From an uncultured Flavobacteriales bacterium (lineage in GTDB: Bacteria; Bacteroidota; Bacteroidia; Flavobacteriales_D; Crocinitomicaceae), in the NCBI GenBank assembly GCA_937876195.1, contig CALEIK010000026.1:124001-188000 (forward strand): a stretch of 64,000 bases of DNA, written 5' to 3'. A program made the translations under genes and the position numbers. Below, piece by piece: positions 36,088 to 43,896 of the stretch. Each line of letters starts with the position of its first letter. The stretch's first letter is position 1. Under the pieces are notes generated by a model. That model ran no database searches and had not been told where the DNA came from. It saw only the letters and a program-made list of their open reading frames with translations.

Positions 36088-36989
36088 ACAAATACTACCT
36101 AAATTATCTGGATGAGTTGGAATCGGAGGCAATTTATATTCTTCGAGAAGTATCTGCAAAATTTGAGCATCCAGTGATTTTATTTTCTGGTGGAAAGGAT
36201 TCAATTTTAGTCACGCATTTAGCAAAAAAAGCATTTTTCCCAGCTAAGATTCCTTTTGCACTGTTGCACATTGATACAGGACACAATTTTCCTGAGACAA
36301 TTTTATTTCGAGATAAACTGGTCAGTGAACTAGATCTTAAATTATTGGTTGGTTCAGTTCAGCAATCCATCAATGAAAAAAGAGTGGTGGAAGAATCAGG
36401 AAAGTATGCTTCAAGAAATATCTTACAAATAACGACGCTGTTGGACACAATTGAGGAGTTAAAGATTGATTGTGCAATAGGAGGAGGACGCCGAGATGAA
36501 GAAAAGTCTCGTGCAAAAGAACGCGTTTTTTCACACCGTGATAGTTTCGGACAATGGGACCCAAAGAATCAGCGTCCTGAATTGTGGAACATTTTTAACA
36601 GCGCACATGAATTGGGAGAACATTTTAGAGTTTTTCCGATCAGCAATTGGACAGAAATGGATGTGTGGAGTTATATCGCAAGAGAAAATATTGAAATTCC
36701 ATCCCTTTATTATGCCCATGAAAGAAAAGTGGTATGGAGAAACGATTCTTGGATTCCAGTTTCGGAATTTATAACACTTGATGAGAAAGATCAGGTAGAA
36801 ACGAAAAAAATTCGATTTAGAACGCTTGGCGATATCACCATTACTGGCGGAATTGAATCTGAAGCAGATACGCTCGAAAAAATTGTGATCGAAGTTGCTG
36901 CCATGCGACAAACGGAACGCGGAAATCGCGCAGACGATAAAAGATCCGACAATGCAATGGAAGATCGAAAAAGAGAAGGGTATTTTTAA
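36084..36989 (+). CDS. cysD: Sulfate adenylyltransferase subunit 2
   Basis: 301 aa from the ATG at 36,084 (a TTG at 36,051 is in frame, but coupling with cysC favours the ATG). CysD makes APS from ATP and sulfate, driven by the GTPase CysN. The PP-loop is ILFSGGKDSILVTHLAKKAF. DTGHNFPETI, CAIGGGRRDEEKSRAKERVFS in two blocks and FPISNWTEMDVWSYI match the family, and the C-terminal RGNRADDKRSDNAMEDRKREGYF tail, in two blocks, is typical. After its stop, 14 bp separate it from the left arm of an inverted repeat carrying an inserted gene; cysN follows that insertion. Confidence 0.94.
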   Translation: MNKYYLNYLDELESEAIYILREVSAKFEHPVILFSGGKDSILVTHLAKKAFFPAKIPFALLHIDTGHNFPETILFRDKLVSELDLKLLVGSVQQSINEKRVVEESGKYASRNILQITTLLDTIEELKIDCAIGGGRRDEEKSRAKERVFSHRDSFGQWDPKNQRPELWNIFNSAHELGEHFRVFPISNWTEMDVWSYIARENIEIPSLYYAHERKVVWRNDSWIPVSEFITLDEKDQVETKKIRFRTLGDITITGGIESEADTLEKIVIEVAAMRQTERGNRADDKRSDNAMEDRKREGYF

Positions 36990-37003
36990 GAGTAGGAGTT
37001 AAG

Positions 37004-37039
37004 AGTTTAGAATTGGGAGTTAAGAATTTAGAGTTTTGA
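37004..37039. repeat. Left arm of a 36-bp inverted repeat around the four-helix-bundle gene
   Basis: The arm reads AGTTTAGAATTGGGAGTTAA and continues to GAGTTTTGA at 37,039. It pairs with 37,451-37,487 perfectly except for one extra base in a T run (4 T versus 5). A 16-nt direct repeat GGAGTTAAGAGTTTAG (36,995-37,010) / GGAGTTAAGAATTTAG (37,016-37,031) overlaps this arm. Confidence 0.9.
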
Positions 37040-37091
37040 TATTTTTTTGTAACTTGAGTAATCATTTTTTGAACCAAACCTTTTAATTCAC

Positions 37092-37471
37092 ATGAAAAAT
37101 CAATTACTAACTCGAACAAAACAATTTACTTTACGAACATTGGATTTGGTTGAAATTTTACCGAGATCGATAACAGGAAGAACGATCGCAAATCAATTAT
37201 CCCGCAGTTGTTCTTCGGTTGGTGCGAATTATCGTGCTTCGATTCGAGCTAGGAGTGATAGAGAATTTATCTCAAAAATGAATATTGTACTGGAAGAAAT
37301 AGATGAATCGTGTTTTTGGATGGAAATTATTCAAGAAAAAAACTAGCCGATGACATCATCTTGAAGCCGCTGCTCAAAGAAGCCAATGAAATAACAGCAA
37401 TGACAGTAGCATCATTGAAAACCATAAAAATGAGAATGAAAGACACAAACTCAAAAACTCTAAATTCTTAA
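37092..37471 (+). pseudogene. Four-helix-bundle protein (23S rRNA IVS-ORF family), frameshifted
   Basis: The open frame encodes 84 residues (37,092-37,346), beginning MKNQLLTRTKQFTLRTLDLV with NQLSRSCSSVGANYRASIRA as the family core. It stops within a run of seven A (37,336-37,342). With one more A the frame continues for 42 codons (LADDIILKPLLKEANEITAM ...) to a stop at 37,469-37,471, giving about 127 residues, close to the normal family length of about 120. This is the PF05635 family, first known from ORFs in 23S rRNA intervening sequences and related to the Avd protein of diversity-generating retroelements. It lies inside an inverted repeat between cysD and cysN. The change could be a real mutation, slippage or a sequencing error. 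Confidence 0.82.
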
Positions 37472-37487
37472 CTCCCAATTCTAAACT
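37451..37487. repeat. Right arm of the inverted repeat, 6 bp before cysN
   Basis: Reverse complement of the left arm at 37,004-37,039. The restored stop codon of the four-helix-bundle frame lies inside this arm. The arm ends six bases before the cysN start, so a folded stem would sit right at the cysN translation start. Confidence 0.9.
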
Positions 37488-37493
37488 TAGATA

Positions 37494-38750
37494 ATGCAAA
37501 TGGACAACAATCAACTTCTTCGATTCACAACAGCCGGCAGTGTTGACGACGGTAAAAGCACGCTGATTGGTCGTTTATTGTTCGATTCTAAATCGATTTT
37601 TGAAGATCAATTGGATGCGGTGGCACTTACGAGTGCTCGTAAAGGACATCATGGAATTGATTTAGCATTGTTTACAGATGGATTGCGCGATGAACGCGAA
37701 CAGGGAATTACGATTGATGTGGCATATCGCTATTTTACGACGCCCAAACGAAAATTTATCATTGCCGATACTCCAGGACATATTCAATACACGCGCAACA
37801 TGATCACTGGAGCATCCAACGCTCATGCGGCAATCATTCTGATTGATGCCCGAAACGGTGTCACTGAGCAGACAAGACGTCATACCTACATTGCTTCACT
37901 TCTTCAGCTTTCACATATCGTTGTGTGCGTTAATAAAATGGATTTGGTAGATTTTAAAGAGGATCGCTTCAATGAAATTGTTGACGAATTTGAAGGTATT
38001 TCTTCTAAAATGATGGTAAAGGATGTCCAATACATTCCAATAAGCGCATTGAACGGTGACAACGTGGTCAACCGTTCTGAGAACATGGACTGGTTTTTAG
38101 GGGCGCCTTTGCTGCACACCTTGGAAACGTTGCACATCAGTAGCGATATCAATAAAATTGATGCCCGTTTCCCTGTGCAAACTGTCATTCGACCTCAGAC
38201 CTCAGAGTTCAGTGATTATAGAGGATATGCTGGGCGAATTGCAAGCGGTATTTTTAGACCAAACGATGAGGTAGTCATTTTACCATCGGGGATTACATCA
38301 ACAATTAAGTCCATTGATCTGTTTGACCAGAATTTGGACGTCGCTTATGCGCCTATGTCGGTTTCAATCACCTTAAACGATGATATAGATGTGAGTCGCG
38401 GTGATGTGATTGTGCGTGCGAAGAATCAACCCCAATGTGTATCTGAAATGGAAACGATGATCTGTTGGTTAAACAAGAATTCAGCAAAACCAGGGACGAA
38501 GTACACGATTCTACATACATCAAGTCAACAAAAAGCAATCATTGATGAAGTAGTTTACAAAATGAACATCAACACGTTAGAAAGAGATAATGAGGATAAG
38601 GAAATTGGTGTGAACGATATTTGTCGCGTAAAACTTCGAACAGCAAAACCCTTGGTCGTTGATTCATACAGAGAAAATAGAGTTACAGGGAGTTTTATAC
38701 TGGTAGATAGCGGAACAAACGAAACTGTTGCGGCAGGAATGATACTTTGA
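37494..38750 (+). CDS. cysN: Sulfate adenylyltransferase subunit 1 (GTPase)
   Basis: 418 aa. GTPase partner of CysD. GTP-binding motifs are AGSVDDGKSTLIGRLL (G1), DTPGHIQYTRNM (G3), and CVNKMDLVDF (G4). ERE(Q)GITIDVAYRYF is the effector region. Elongation-factor-like domains II and III follow. It lacks a fused CysC domain, consistent with the separate cysC. The start is placed at 37,494; a second ATG two codons later is possible. cysQ follows after 1 bp. The inserted element upstream separates it from cysD by 504 bp, an unusual gap inside this operon. Confidence 0.93.
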   Translation: MQMDNNQLLRFTTAGSVDDGKSTLIGRLLFDSKSIFEDQLDAVALTSARKGHHGIDLALFTDGLRDEREQGITIDVAYRYFTTPKRKFIIADTPGHIQYTRNMITGASNAHAAIILIDARNGVTEQTRRHTYIASLLQLSHIVVCVNKMDLVDFKEDRFNEIVDEFEGISSKMMVKDVQYIPISALNGDNVVNRSENMDWFLGAPLLHTLETLHISSDINKIDARFPVQTVIRPQTSEFSDYRGYAGRIASGIFRPNDEVVILPSGITSTIKSIDLFDQNLDVAYAPMSVSITLNDDIDVSRGDVIVRAKNQPQCVSEMETMICWLNKNSAKPGTKYTILHTSSQQKAIIDEVVYKMNINTLERDNEDKEIGVNDICRVKLRTAKPLVVDSYRENRVTGSFILVDSGTNETVAAGMIL

Positions 38751-38751
38751 T

Positions 38752-39549
38752 ATGAACTTAGACAAATTACTTATTCTGGCAGTTGAGGCCACACTGGAGG
38801 CTGGAAAGGAAATTATGCGAATCTATGAAAGCGATGATTTTGGCGTTAGCTTTAAGGACGATGATTCACCTTTGACCAAGGCAGATACTGCTGCACATGA
38901 GATCATTTATAAACTGCTTTCAACTACAAATTATCCAGTATTATCAGAAGAGGGCAAGCACCTTCCGTACGATGAACGAAAAAAATGGAAAACTTTGTGG
39001 ATAGTTGATCCCATAGACGGAACGAAGGAATTCATAAAAAAGAATGGAGAGTTTACAGTGAATATCGCTCTGGTAGAGGATCAGTTGCCAATGCTAGGCG
39101 TTATTTTCATTCCAGCTAAAGCAGAACTCTATTATGCAACTAAAAATAGAGGAGCGTTTAAAGCAATTGGAGTTGACGTTAATGCTTCTGTTGAACAAAT
39201 CGTGGCTTCATCACTCAAATTACCTCTCGATATGCCCTCAAAATTGTATACTATCATTGCAAGTCGTTCCCACCCTTCGTTGGAAGTAGAAGCATTTATA
39301 GAGAAAAGTAGGCAAGAGAAAGGAGAAATTGACCTTGTATCAAAGGGGAGTTCGCTAAAGTTTTGTTTGATGGCTGAGGGATCGGCGGACTGTTACCCAA
39401 GATTTGCTCCAACAATGGAGTGGGATACGGCAGCAGGACAGGCGATTTGCAACGCAGTAGGAATCGACGTAATAGACATTGGTACAAACGAAAACATGAA
39501 ATACAATCGACAAAACTTGTTAAACAATTCATTTGTAGTCCAAAAGTAG
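38752..39549 (+). CDS. cysQ: 3'(2'),5'-bisphosphate nucleotidase
   Basis: 265 aa inositol-monophosphatase-fold enzyme that removes PAP, the by-product of PAPS use. Metal-binding residues are seen in LSEEGKHLPYDER, LWIVDPIDGTKEFI (DPIDGT) and EWDTAAGQAI. It is immediately downstream of cysN. Its presence fits either sulfate reduction or sulfotransferase activity, since both release PAP. No PAPS reductase or sulfotransferase gene is seen in the window. Confidence 0.92.
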   Translation: MNLDKLLILAVEATLEAGKEIMRIYESDDFGVSFKDDDSPLTKADTAAHEIIYKLLSTTNYPVLSEEGKHLPYDERKKWKTLWIVDPIDGTKEFIKKNGEFTVNIALVEDQLPMLGVIFIPAKAELYYATKNRGAFKAIGVDVNASVEQIVASSLKLPLDMPSKLYTIIASRSHPSLEVEAFIEKSRQEKGEIDLVSKGSSLKFCLMAEGSADCYPRFAPTMEWDTAAGQAICNAVGIDVIDIGTNENMKYNRQNLLNNSFVVQK

Positions 39550-39635
39550 AATGGATATGTATAATTTTGACCAAATTCAATAGACAATGAATTTTAGCGT
39601 TTAAAAGTAAATACTATACTTGTAAAAAATTAGGA

Positions 39636-40391
39636 ATGCGTTTTAGAATACTTCTGTGCTTTATTATTTTGGGTTTCAATGTCCTTGGACAAAGAAACGT
39701 GAAGGATTCCATCATTTCTACACCATGGGTAAGTGTTCAATATGGACTGAACTGGACAGCGGGTAATTTGGACGAAAGATTGGGACTCCTAAATCATGTT
39801 GGTATGTTCGCTGGTTATAAAACGAGCAAAAACTGGATTTTCGGTGTAGATGGGAGTTTTATTTTTGGGAAGGACGTTCGTGAAACAGGATTGTTCGATC
39901 ACTTAACTGATGAAAAGGGAAATATAACTGACATGAATGGTGATATCGCAATTGTCCAAGTGCTTGGTAGAGGATTTCATGCGAATGGGAATGTTGGGAA
40001 AATATTTCCTGTGTTGAGTCCAAATAAGAACTCTGGAATTTATGTCAATTTTGGGGTGGGCTATACCGCCTACAAATACAGAATTGAAACACAAGACCAT
40101 GTGGTACCGCAAATAGAATTGGATTACCGAAAAGGGTATGATCGCTTGACATCTGGTCTAAACACACAGCAATTTATAGGTTATGCTTTGATGGCCAACC
40201 AAGGCGCATACAACTTTTATGCTGGATTTTATATACAGGAAGGCTTTACTTACAATCGAAGAGATGTATTTTTTGATCAACCTGATGTACCCGTTTCAAA
40301 GGATATGCGATTGGACATTCAATATGGATTTAGAGTAGCATGGCTCGTACCATTGTATAAGCGTGTCCCGAAAGAATTTTATTACAATTAA
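39636..40391 (+). CDS. Outer-membrane beta-barrel-like protein, Bacteroidota type
   Basis: 251 aa. A signal peptide (about 1-18, MRFRILLCFIILGFNVLG) is followed by alternating beta-strands (VSVQYGLNWTAGN, MFAGYKTSKNWIFGVDGSFIFG, YVNFGVGYTAYKY, IQYGFRVAWLVPLY), as in small outer-membrane barrels. No family name is certain. It ends at the first base of the waaA start codon (40,391), so the two are translationally coupled. A role in the LPS-bearing outer membrane is a reasonable guess. A degenerate -7 box (TATACTTG) lies about 16 bp upstream. Confidence 0.65.
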   Translation: MRFRILLCFIILGFNVLGQRNVKDSIISTPWVSVQYGLNWTAGNLDERLGLLNHVGMFAGYKTSKNWIFGVDGSFIFGKDVRETGLFDHLTDEKGNITDMNGDIAIVQVLGRGFHANGNVGKIFPVLSPNKNSGIYVNFGVGYTAYKYRIETQDHVVPQIELDYRKGYDRLTSGLNTQQFIGYALMANQGAYNFYAGFYIQEGFTYNRRDVFFDQPDVPVSKDMRLDIQYGFRVAWLVPLYKRVPKEFYYN

Positions 40392-41611
40392 TGAAATTCC
40401 TGTACAACATAGGAATTTTTTTATTGGGAATCGGACTCCGTATTGCAAGTGTTTTCAATAAGAAAGCTAGATTATGGGTACATGGACGAAGAGAACAGTT
40501 CAACGATTTACCCGACACACAGAATAAGGAAGTTATTTGGTTTCATTGCGCATCATTGGGTGAATTTGATCAAGGTCTGCCATTGATGAACAAGATGAAA
40601 GAGGTGAATGAAAATGCCTTCTTGTTGGTGACTTTTTTTTCGCCATCGGGCATGCAACATTACCATAAACGGAAGCATCCAGCAGATTTTGTGATGTATT
40701 TACCGCTGGACACTTCCAGCAACGCAAAAAGATTTCTCACCCACTTTAATCCAAGCAAGGCCTTTTTTGTGAAATATGAGTTTTGGTCAAATTTTATTTT
40801 CGTAGCGCATAACAATGGAACTTTGTTGTTCAATGTCAGTGGAATTTTTCGTCCCGATCATCGCTATTTTAAATGGTACGGTGGGTTTTTCAGAAAAACA
40901 CTCAAAGCATTCGATTGGTTTTTTGTGCAAAATAGAGAATCATTGGAGTTACTGAAGGGGATAGGAATTGTGAACGTTTCAATTTCAGGCGATGGTCGTT
41001 ATGACAGGGTCCTTGAAAACAAAGAATATGTAGAAGAAAATGAATTGATCGCAGCATTTAAGAATGGACAAGATTTAGTTGTGATTGGCAGTTGTTGGCC
41101 TCAAGACGAAGCAATCCTTCTTGATTGGGTGACTTCCTATCAAGGAAAGGTATTAATTGCTCCTCACAACATCGATGAGGTAAGCGTTTTGTCCATTCAA
41201 AAGAAGTTGCCTGAGGCGATTCGGTATACCAAGACTAATTTGCAACAAGTTGGTGAGGCAAAGGTGCTAATTTTGGATACGATCGGTCAATTGGCAAATG
41301 CTTATGCATATGGCACAATCGCGTACGTGGGAGGTGGATTTTCGGGTAGTTTGCACAATATTCTTGAACCCGCCGTATTTGGATTGCCCGTCATTTTTGG
41401 ACCGAAACACACCCGTTTTCCAGAAGCACAGGCATTTATTGATAACGGCATTGGTAAATCAGTAGCAACGGCAAATGAATTTGAAACTGCGTTTTCTGAG
41501 ATAATGGTCAACCATGCGAGCATTTCTGAAAGAACTCAACGCTTTATTGAACAAAACAAGGGATCTGCAGAGAAGATTGTTGTTCACCTTACTTCCAGTC
41601 AAGCAGTTTAA
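40391..41611 (+). CDS. waaA: 3-deoxy-D-manno-octulosonic acid (Kdo) transferase
   Basis: 406 aa GT-B glycosyltransferase that adds Kdo to lipid A precursor at the inner membrane. The N-terminal membrane anchor (LYNIGIFLLGIGLRIASVF) and the conserved IWFHCASLGEFDQGLPLM block are diagnostic, as is the C-terminal nucleotide-sugar site (GGGFSGSLHNILEPAVFGLPVIFGP in two blocks, then HTRFPEAQAF). It is coupled to the preceding barrel-protein gene. The 3' end overlaps that of convergent oxyR by 23 bp. Confidence 0.93.
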   Translation: MKFLYNIGIFLLGIGLRIASVFNKKARLWVHGRREQFNDLPDTQNKEVIWFHCASLGEFDQGLPLMNKMKEVNENAFLLVTFFSPSGMQHYHKRKHPADFVMYLPLDTSSNAKRFLTHFNPSKAFFVKYEFWSNFIFVAHNNGTLLFNVSGIFRPDHRYFKWYGGFFRKTLKAFDWFFVQNRESLELLKGIGIVNVSISGDGRYDRVLENKEYVEENELIAAFKNGQDLVVIGSCWPQDEAILLDWVTSYQGKVLIAPHNIDEVSVLSIQKKLPEAIRYTKTNLQQVGEAKVLILDTIGQLANAYAYGTIAYVGGGFSGSLHNILEPAVFGLPVIFGPKHTRFPEAQAFIDNGIGKSVATANEFETAFSEIMVNHASISERTQRFIEQNKGSAEKIVVHLTSSQAV

Positions 41612-42509
41612 ATTTTTTCTGTGTCGTATTCTTGGCGTATCTAAGTTGAACGCTGCGAACGATGTTCTCTAAATATTCCCACTTGTCACTTTTATGGGCA
41701 ATCAAGGCAACAATTTCTCGCGCTGGAATTTCATCATTTGCACTATGTATTGTTTTGTAGTCCTGCTGATTGGTTTGGATGTCGTAATTTGGAACGAGCG
41801 TATACCCGCCATGAATCGTCACCATTTTCTCGAGTAAGCGAATATTTCCCCCTTCATAATCCCAGTCGGCTTTGTTTTCACTCGTTTTCAGTTCGCAGAA
41901 ATCCATCATTTGCGTGCGTAAACAGTTCCCCTGATTAAGTAGCCACGGGTGGACTTCTTTCAATTCATCTGTGGAAACGGTCGTTTTGCTTTCACTTGGA
42001 AAAAATGCTTTTATTTCTTCTTGATAGAGCGGAATGGTGCGCAATTTATTATTGTTCACTGGACCCGAAAGTATGCCGATGTCAATTTTACGATCTTCCA
42101 TTGCACTCAAGATTTCTTCCGTTTTTAATTCCTCAATCGTCAATTGGACGTCTGTGTTCATTTCTTTCCATTCTTGGTACAAGTCAGGAAGCATATAGCC
42201 TGCAACGGTTGGGATTATGGTCATTCTTAGTTCTTCCTTAAATATTCCTTTGGTCCGTTTTACAAAATTATTCACCTTATTGTATTCGAAGAGGGTATCG
42301 CGTAGCAACGGCAACAAGTTTCTACCAAAGGGCGTGAGTTCCAAAGGTTGGCGAGAACGGTCAAAAATGGCACTTCCTAGTGTTTCTTCAGCCTTTTTTA
42401 TTTGCATGGAAAGTGTGGGTTGAGTAACGAAGCAGCGCTCACTTGCTCGTTGAAACTGCAGCTCCTCACTTAGTGTAACGATATAGTGTATTTGTTGAAA
42501 TGAAAGCAT
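41589..42509 (-). CDS. oxyR: Peroxide-responsive LysR-family regulator OxyR
   Basis: 306 aa from the ATG at 42,509. The frame opens earlier (42,614), but that would overlap dps and add a non-family N-terminus. The N-terminal helix-turn-helix is LSFQQIHYIVTLSEELQFQRA with VTQPTLSMQIKKAEE. The redox pair matches OxyR: NQGNCLRTQMMDFCELK contains two Cys nine residues apart, as in E. coli Cys199/Cys208. H2O2 would form a disulfide between them and switch on target genes. It is divergent from dps, with peroxiredoxin next, so both are likely targets. Confidence 0.93.
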   Translation of the reverse strand: MLSFQQIHYIVTLSEELQFQRASERCFVTQPTLSMQIKKAEETLGSAIFDRSRQPLELTPFGRNLLPLLRDTLFEYNKVNNFVKRTKGIFKEELRMTIIPTVAGYMLPDLYQEWKEMNTDVQLTIEELKTEEILSAMEDRKIDIGILSGPVNNNKLRTIPLYQEEIKAFFPSESKTTVSTDELKEVHPWLLNQGNCLRTQMMDFCELKTSENKADWDYEGGNIRLLEKMVTIHGGYTLVPNYDIQTNQQDYKTIHSANDEIPAREIVALIAHKSDKWEYLENIVRSVQLRYAKNTTQKKFKLLDWK

Positions 42510-42518
42510 ATAGATATT

Positions 42519-42545
42519 ATTGATGATAGTATAAATATAATCAAT
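42519..42545. promoter_or_regulatory. Candidate OxyR operator between oxyR and dps
   Basis: ATTGAT-N15-ATCAAT forms a 27-bp inverted repeat in the 70-bp intergenic region, the kind of site LysR-type regulators bind. A TATATTTA on the minus strand within it may be the oxyR -7 box. No experimental site is known here. Confidence 0.35.
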
Positions 42546-42567
42546 ATTATTTATTGAATATGTATTG

Positions 42568-42575
42568 TATCTTTG
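42568..42575 (+). promoter_or_regulatory. Putative -7 box 4 nt before the dps start codon
   Basis: TATCTTTG (full TAnnTTTG match), then AGAT, then the ATG at 42,580. This would give a leaderless dps transcript, or the real start is a later codon. Confidence 0.45.
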
Positions 42576-42579
42576 AGAT

Positions 42580-43020
42580 ATGGAAAAACAAGCATATATA
42601 CCGCAATTGAACACCTTGCTTTCAAGTTATCAGTTGCATTACCAGAATTTACGCTCGTTGCACTGGAATATTAAAGGAAATGCATTCTTTGAGTTACATT
42701 TGAAATACGAGGAATTGTACACGCGAACACAAGTCATCATTGACGATATTGCAGAACGCATTTTGTCGATTGGCGAGACACCTCTTTCACGATTGAGTGA
42801 TTATACGAAGCACAGCAAGATTAGCGAGAACGAAATCATACACGATGGAGCAAAAGGTGTTGCATATATTTTAAATGCACAAAAAACATTGTTAGCATTG
42901 GAAGAAGAAATTTTAAATCTTTCTGCTGAGGCAAATGATGAAGGAACAAATTCGTTCATGAGTGACCTCATTGGAGAAAAGGAGAAAACCAATTGGATGT
43001 TTAGAGCATGGTTGGCCTAA
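42580..43020 (+). CDS. dps: Dps family ferritin-like protein
   Basis: 146 aa. Dps dodecamers oxidise Fe(II) with H2O2 and store iron, protecting DNA. The ferroxidase ligands appear at the expected spacing: His28 (LHWN), His40, Asp55 and Glu59 (DDIAERI), corresponding to the intersubunit site of known Dps proteins. It lacks a long Lys-rich N-terminal tail, so direct DNA binding is less likely. It is divergent from oxyR and 45 bp upstream of the peroxiredoxin gene. Confidence 0.9.
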   Translation: MEKQAYIPQLNTLLSSYQLHYQNLRSLHWNIKGNAFFELHLKYEELYTRTQVIIDDIAERILSIGETPLSRLSDYTKHSKISENEIIHDGAKGVAYILNAQKTLLALEEEILNLSAEANDEGTNSFMSDLIGEKEKTNWMFRAWLA

Positions 43021-43025
43021 TCAAC

Positions 43026-43033
43026 TAAATTTG
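43026..43033 (+). promoter_or_regulatory. Putative -7 box for the peroxiredoxin gene
   Basis: TAAATTTG fully matches TAnnTTTG, 32 nt before the ATG at 43,066, suggesting a promoter of its own in addition to read-through from dps. No clear -33 TTTG at the normal distance. Confidence 0.4.
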
Positions 43034-43065
43034 TAGAAATAATTAACCCTTAAATAAATATAAAA

Positions 43066-43698
43066 ATGTCAGTATTAGTAGGAAAAAAAGCACCTTCATT
43101 TTCTGCAGCAGCAGTTGTGAATGGAGGAGAGATAGTAAATGACTTTTCATTGGATCAATACCTTGGAAAGAATCATGTATTGTTTTTCTTTTACCCAAAA
43201 GATTTTACATTCGTGTGTCCATCAGAGTTGCATGCGTTTCAAGCGAAATTAGCAGCTTTTGAAGAAAGAGGAGTGAAAGTAGTAGCATGTTCAACAGACA
43301 CAGAAGAATCACACTGGGGATGGTTGCAAGTACCAAAAGATAAAGGTGGTATTCAAGGTGTGAAATATCCAATTGTTGCAGATACTTCAAAAACAATTTC
43401 TGAAGCATTCGGTGTTCTTGCAGGAGAATACGATTACGATATGGATGGAAATATGATTGCGACTGGTCCTATGATCGCTTACCGTGGATTGTTCCTAATT
43501 GATAAATCTGGAACTGTGATGCACGAACTAGTGAATATGTTCCCGTTGGGAAGAAACGTGGATGAAGCGTTAAGAATGGTGGATGCATTGCAATTCTTTG
43601 AAGAAAATGGTGAAGTATGTCCAGCAAACTGGCACAAAGGAGATGAAGGAATGAAAGCTTCTTTCGACGGTGTTGCGGATTACTTAGCTAAAAACTAA
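43066..43698 (+). CDS. Typical 2-Cys peroxiredoxin (AhpC/Prx)
   Basis: 210 aa. It reduces H2O2 and organic peroxides. The peroxidatic Cys51 is in DFTFVCPSE, the resolving Cys185 is in GEVCPANWHKGDEG, and both lie at the usual places for a typical 2-Cys enzyme. The GLFLIDKSG segment and C-terminal tail are also family-like. Dps, peroxiredoxin and divergent OxyR form a compact peroxide-defence locus. No AhpF reductase follows, so thioredoxin is the probable electron donor. Confidence 0.93.
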   Translation: MSVLVGKKAPSFSAAAVVNGGEIVNDFSLDQYLGKNHVLFFFYPKDFTFVCPSELHAFQAKLAAFEERGVKVVACSTDTEESHWGWLQVPKDKGGIQGVKYPIVADTSKTISEAFGVLAGEYDYDMDGNMIATGPMIAYRGLFLIDKSGTVMHELVNMFPLGRNVDEALRMVDALQFFEENGEVCPANWHKGDEGMKASFDGVADYLAKN

Positions 43699-43723
43699 GA
43701 TTTCTTTCATAATAAATAGGTTA

Positions 43724-43761
43724 GAAGCCGCCTTTCTGTATATCAGATTGGCGGTTTCTTT
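43724..43761 (+). terminator. Terminator after the peroxiredoxin gene
   Basis: GAAGCCGCC (43,724-43,732) pairs with GGCGGTTTC (43,750-43,758) with one G-U pair, followed by TTTC. The loop is 17 nt. Confidence 0.65.
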
Positions 43762-43896
43762 CATTTGTAGGGCGAAAGGAGCATGTGCTAAATCGATTTA
43801 GTATCAATTCGCTTAAAATAAGATGCTTAGCGCTTTAATTTGTCGAATAATTGGGATATCTTCGATGTAATAAACACGACGATAGATTTTACTACT

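Noticed and set aside
37092..37346. Diversity-generating retroelement, suggested by an Avd-like four-helix-bundle protein
   Set aside because: No reverse transcriptase and no template/variable repeat pair with adenine-biased differences is present nearby.
37494..38750. DTPGHIQY in CysN instead of the E. coli DTPGHEQY
   Set aside because: A hydrophobic residue at this site is, as far as I know, seen in other CysN/NodQ proteins, so I do not treat it as a defect.
42510..42614. Upstream extension of OxyR into dps
   Set aside because: It would run across the divergent promoter region and into dps; the HTH begins just after the ATG at 42,509.
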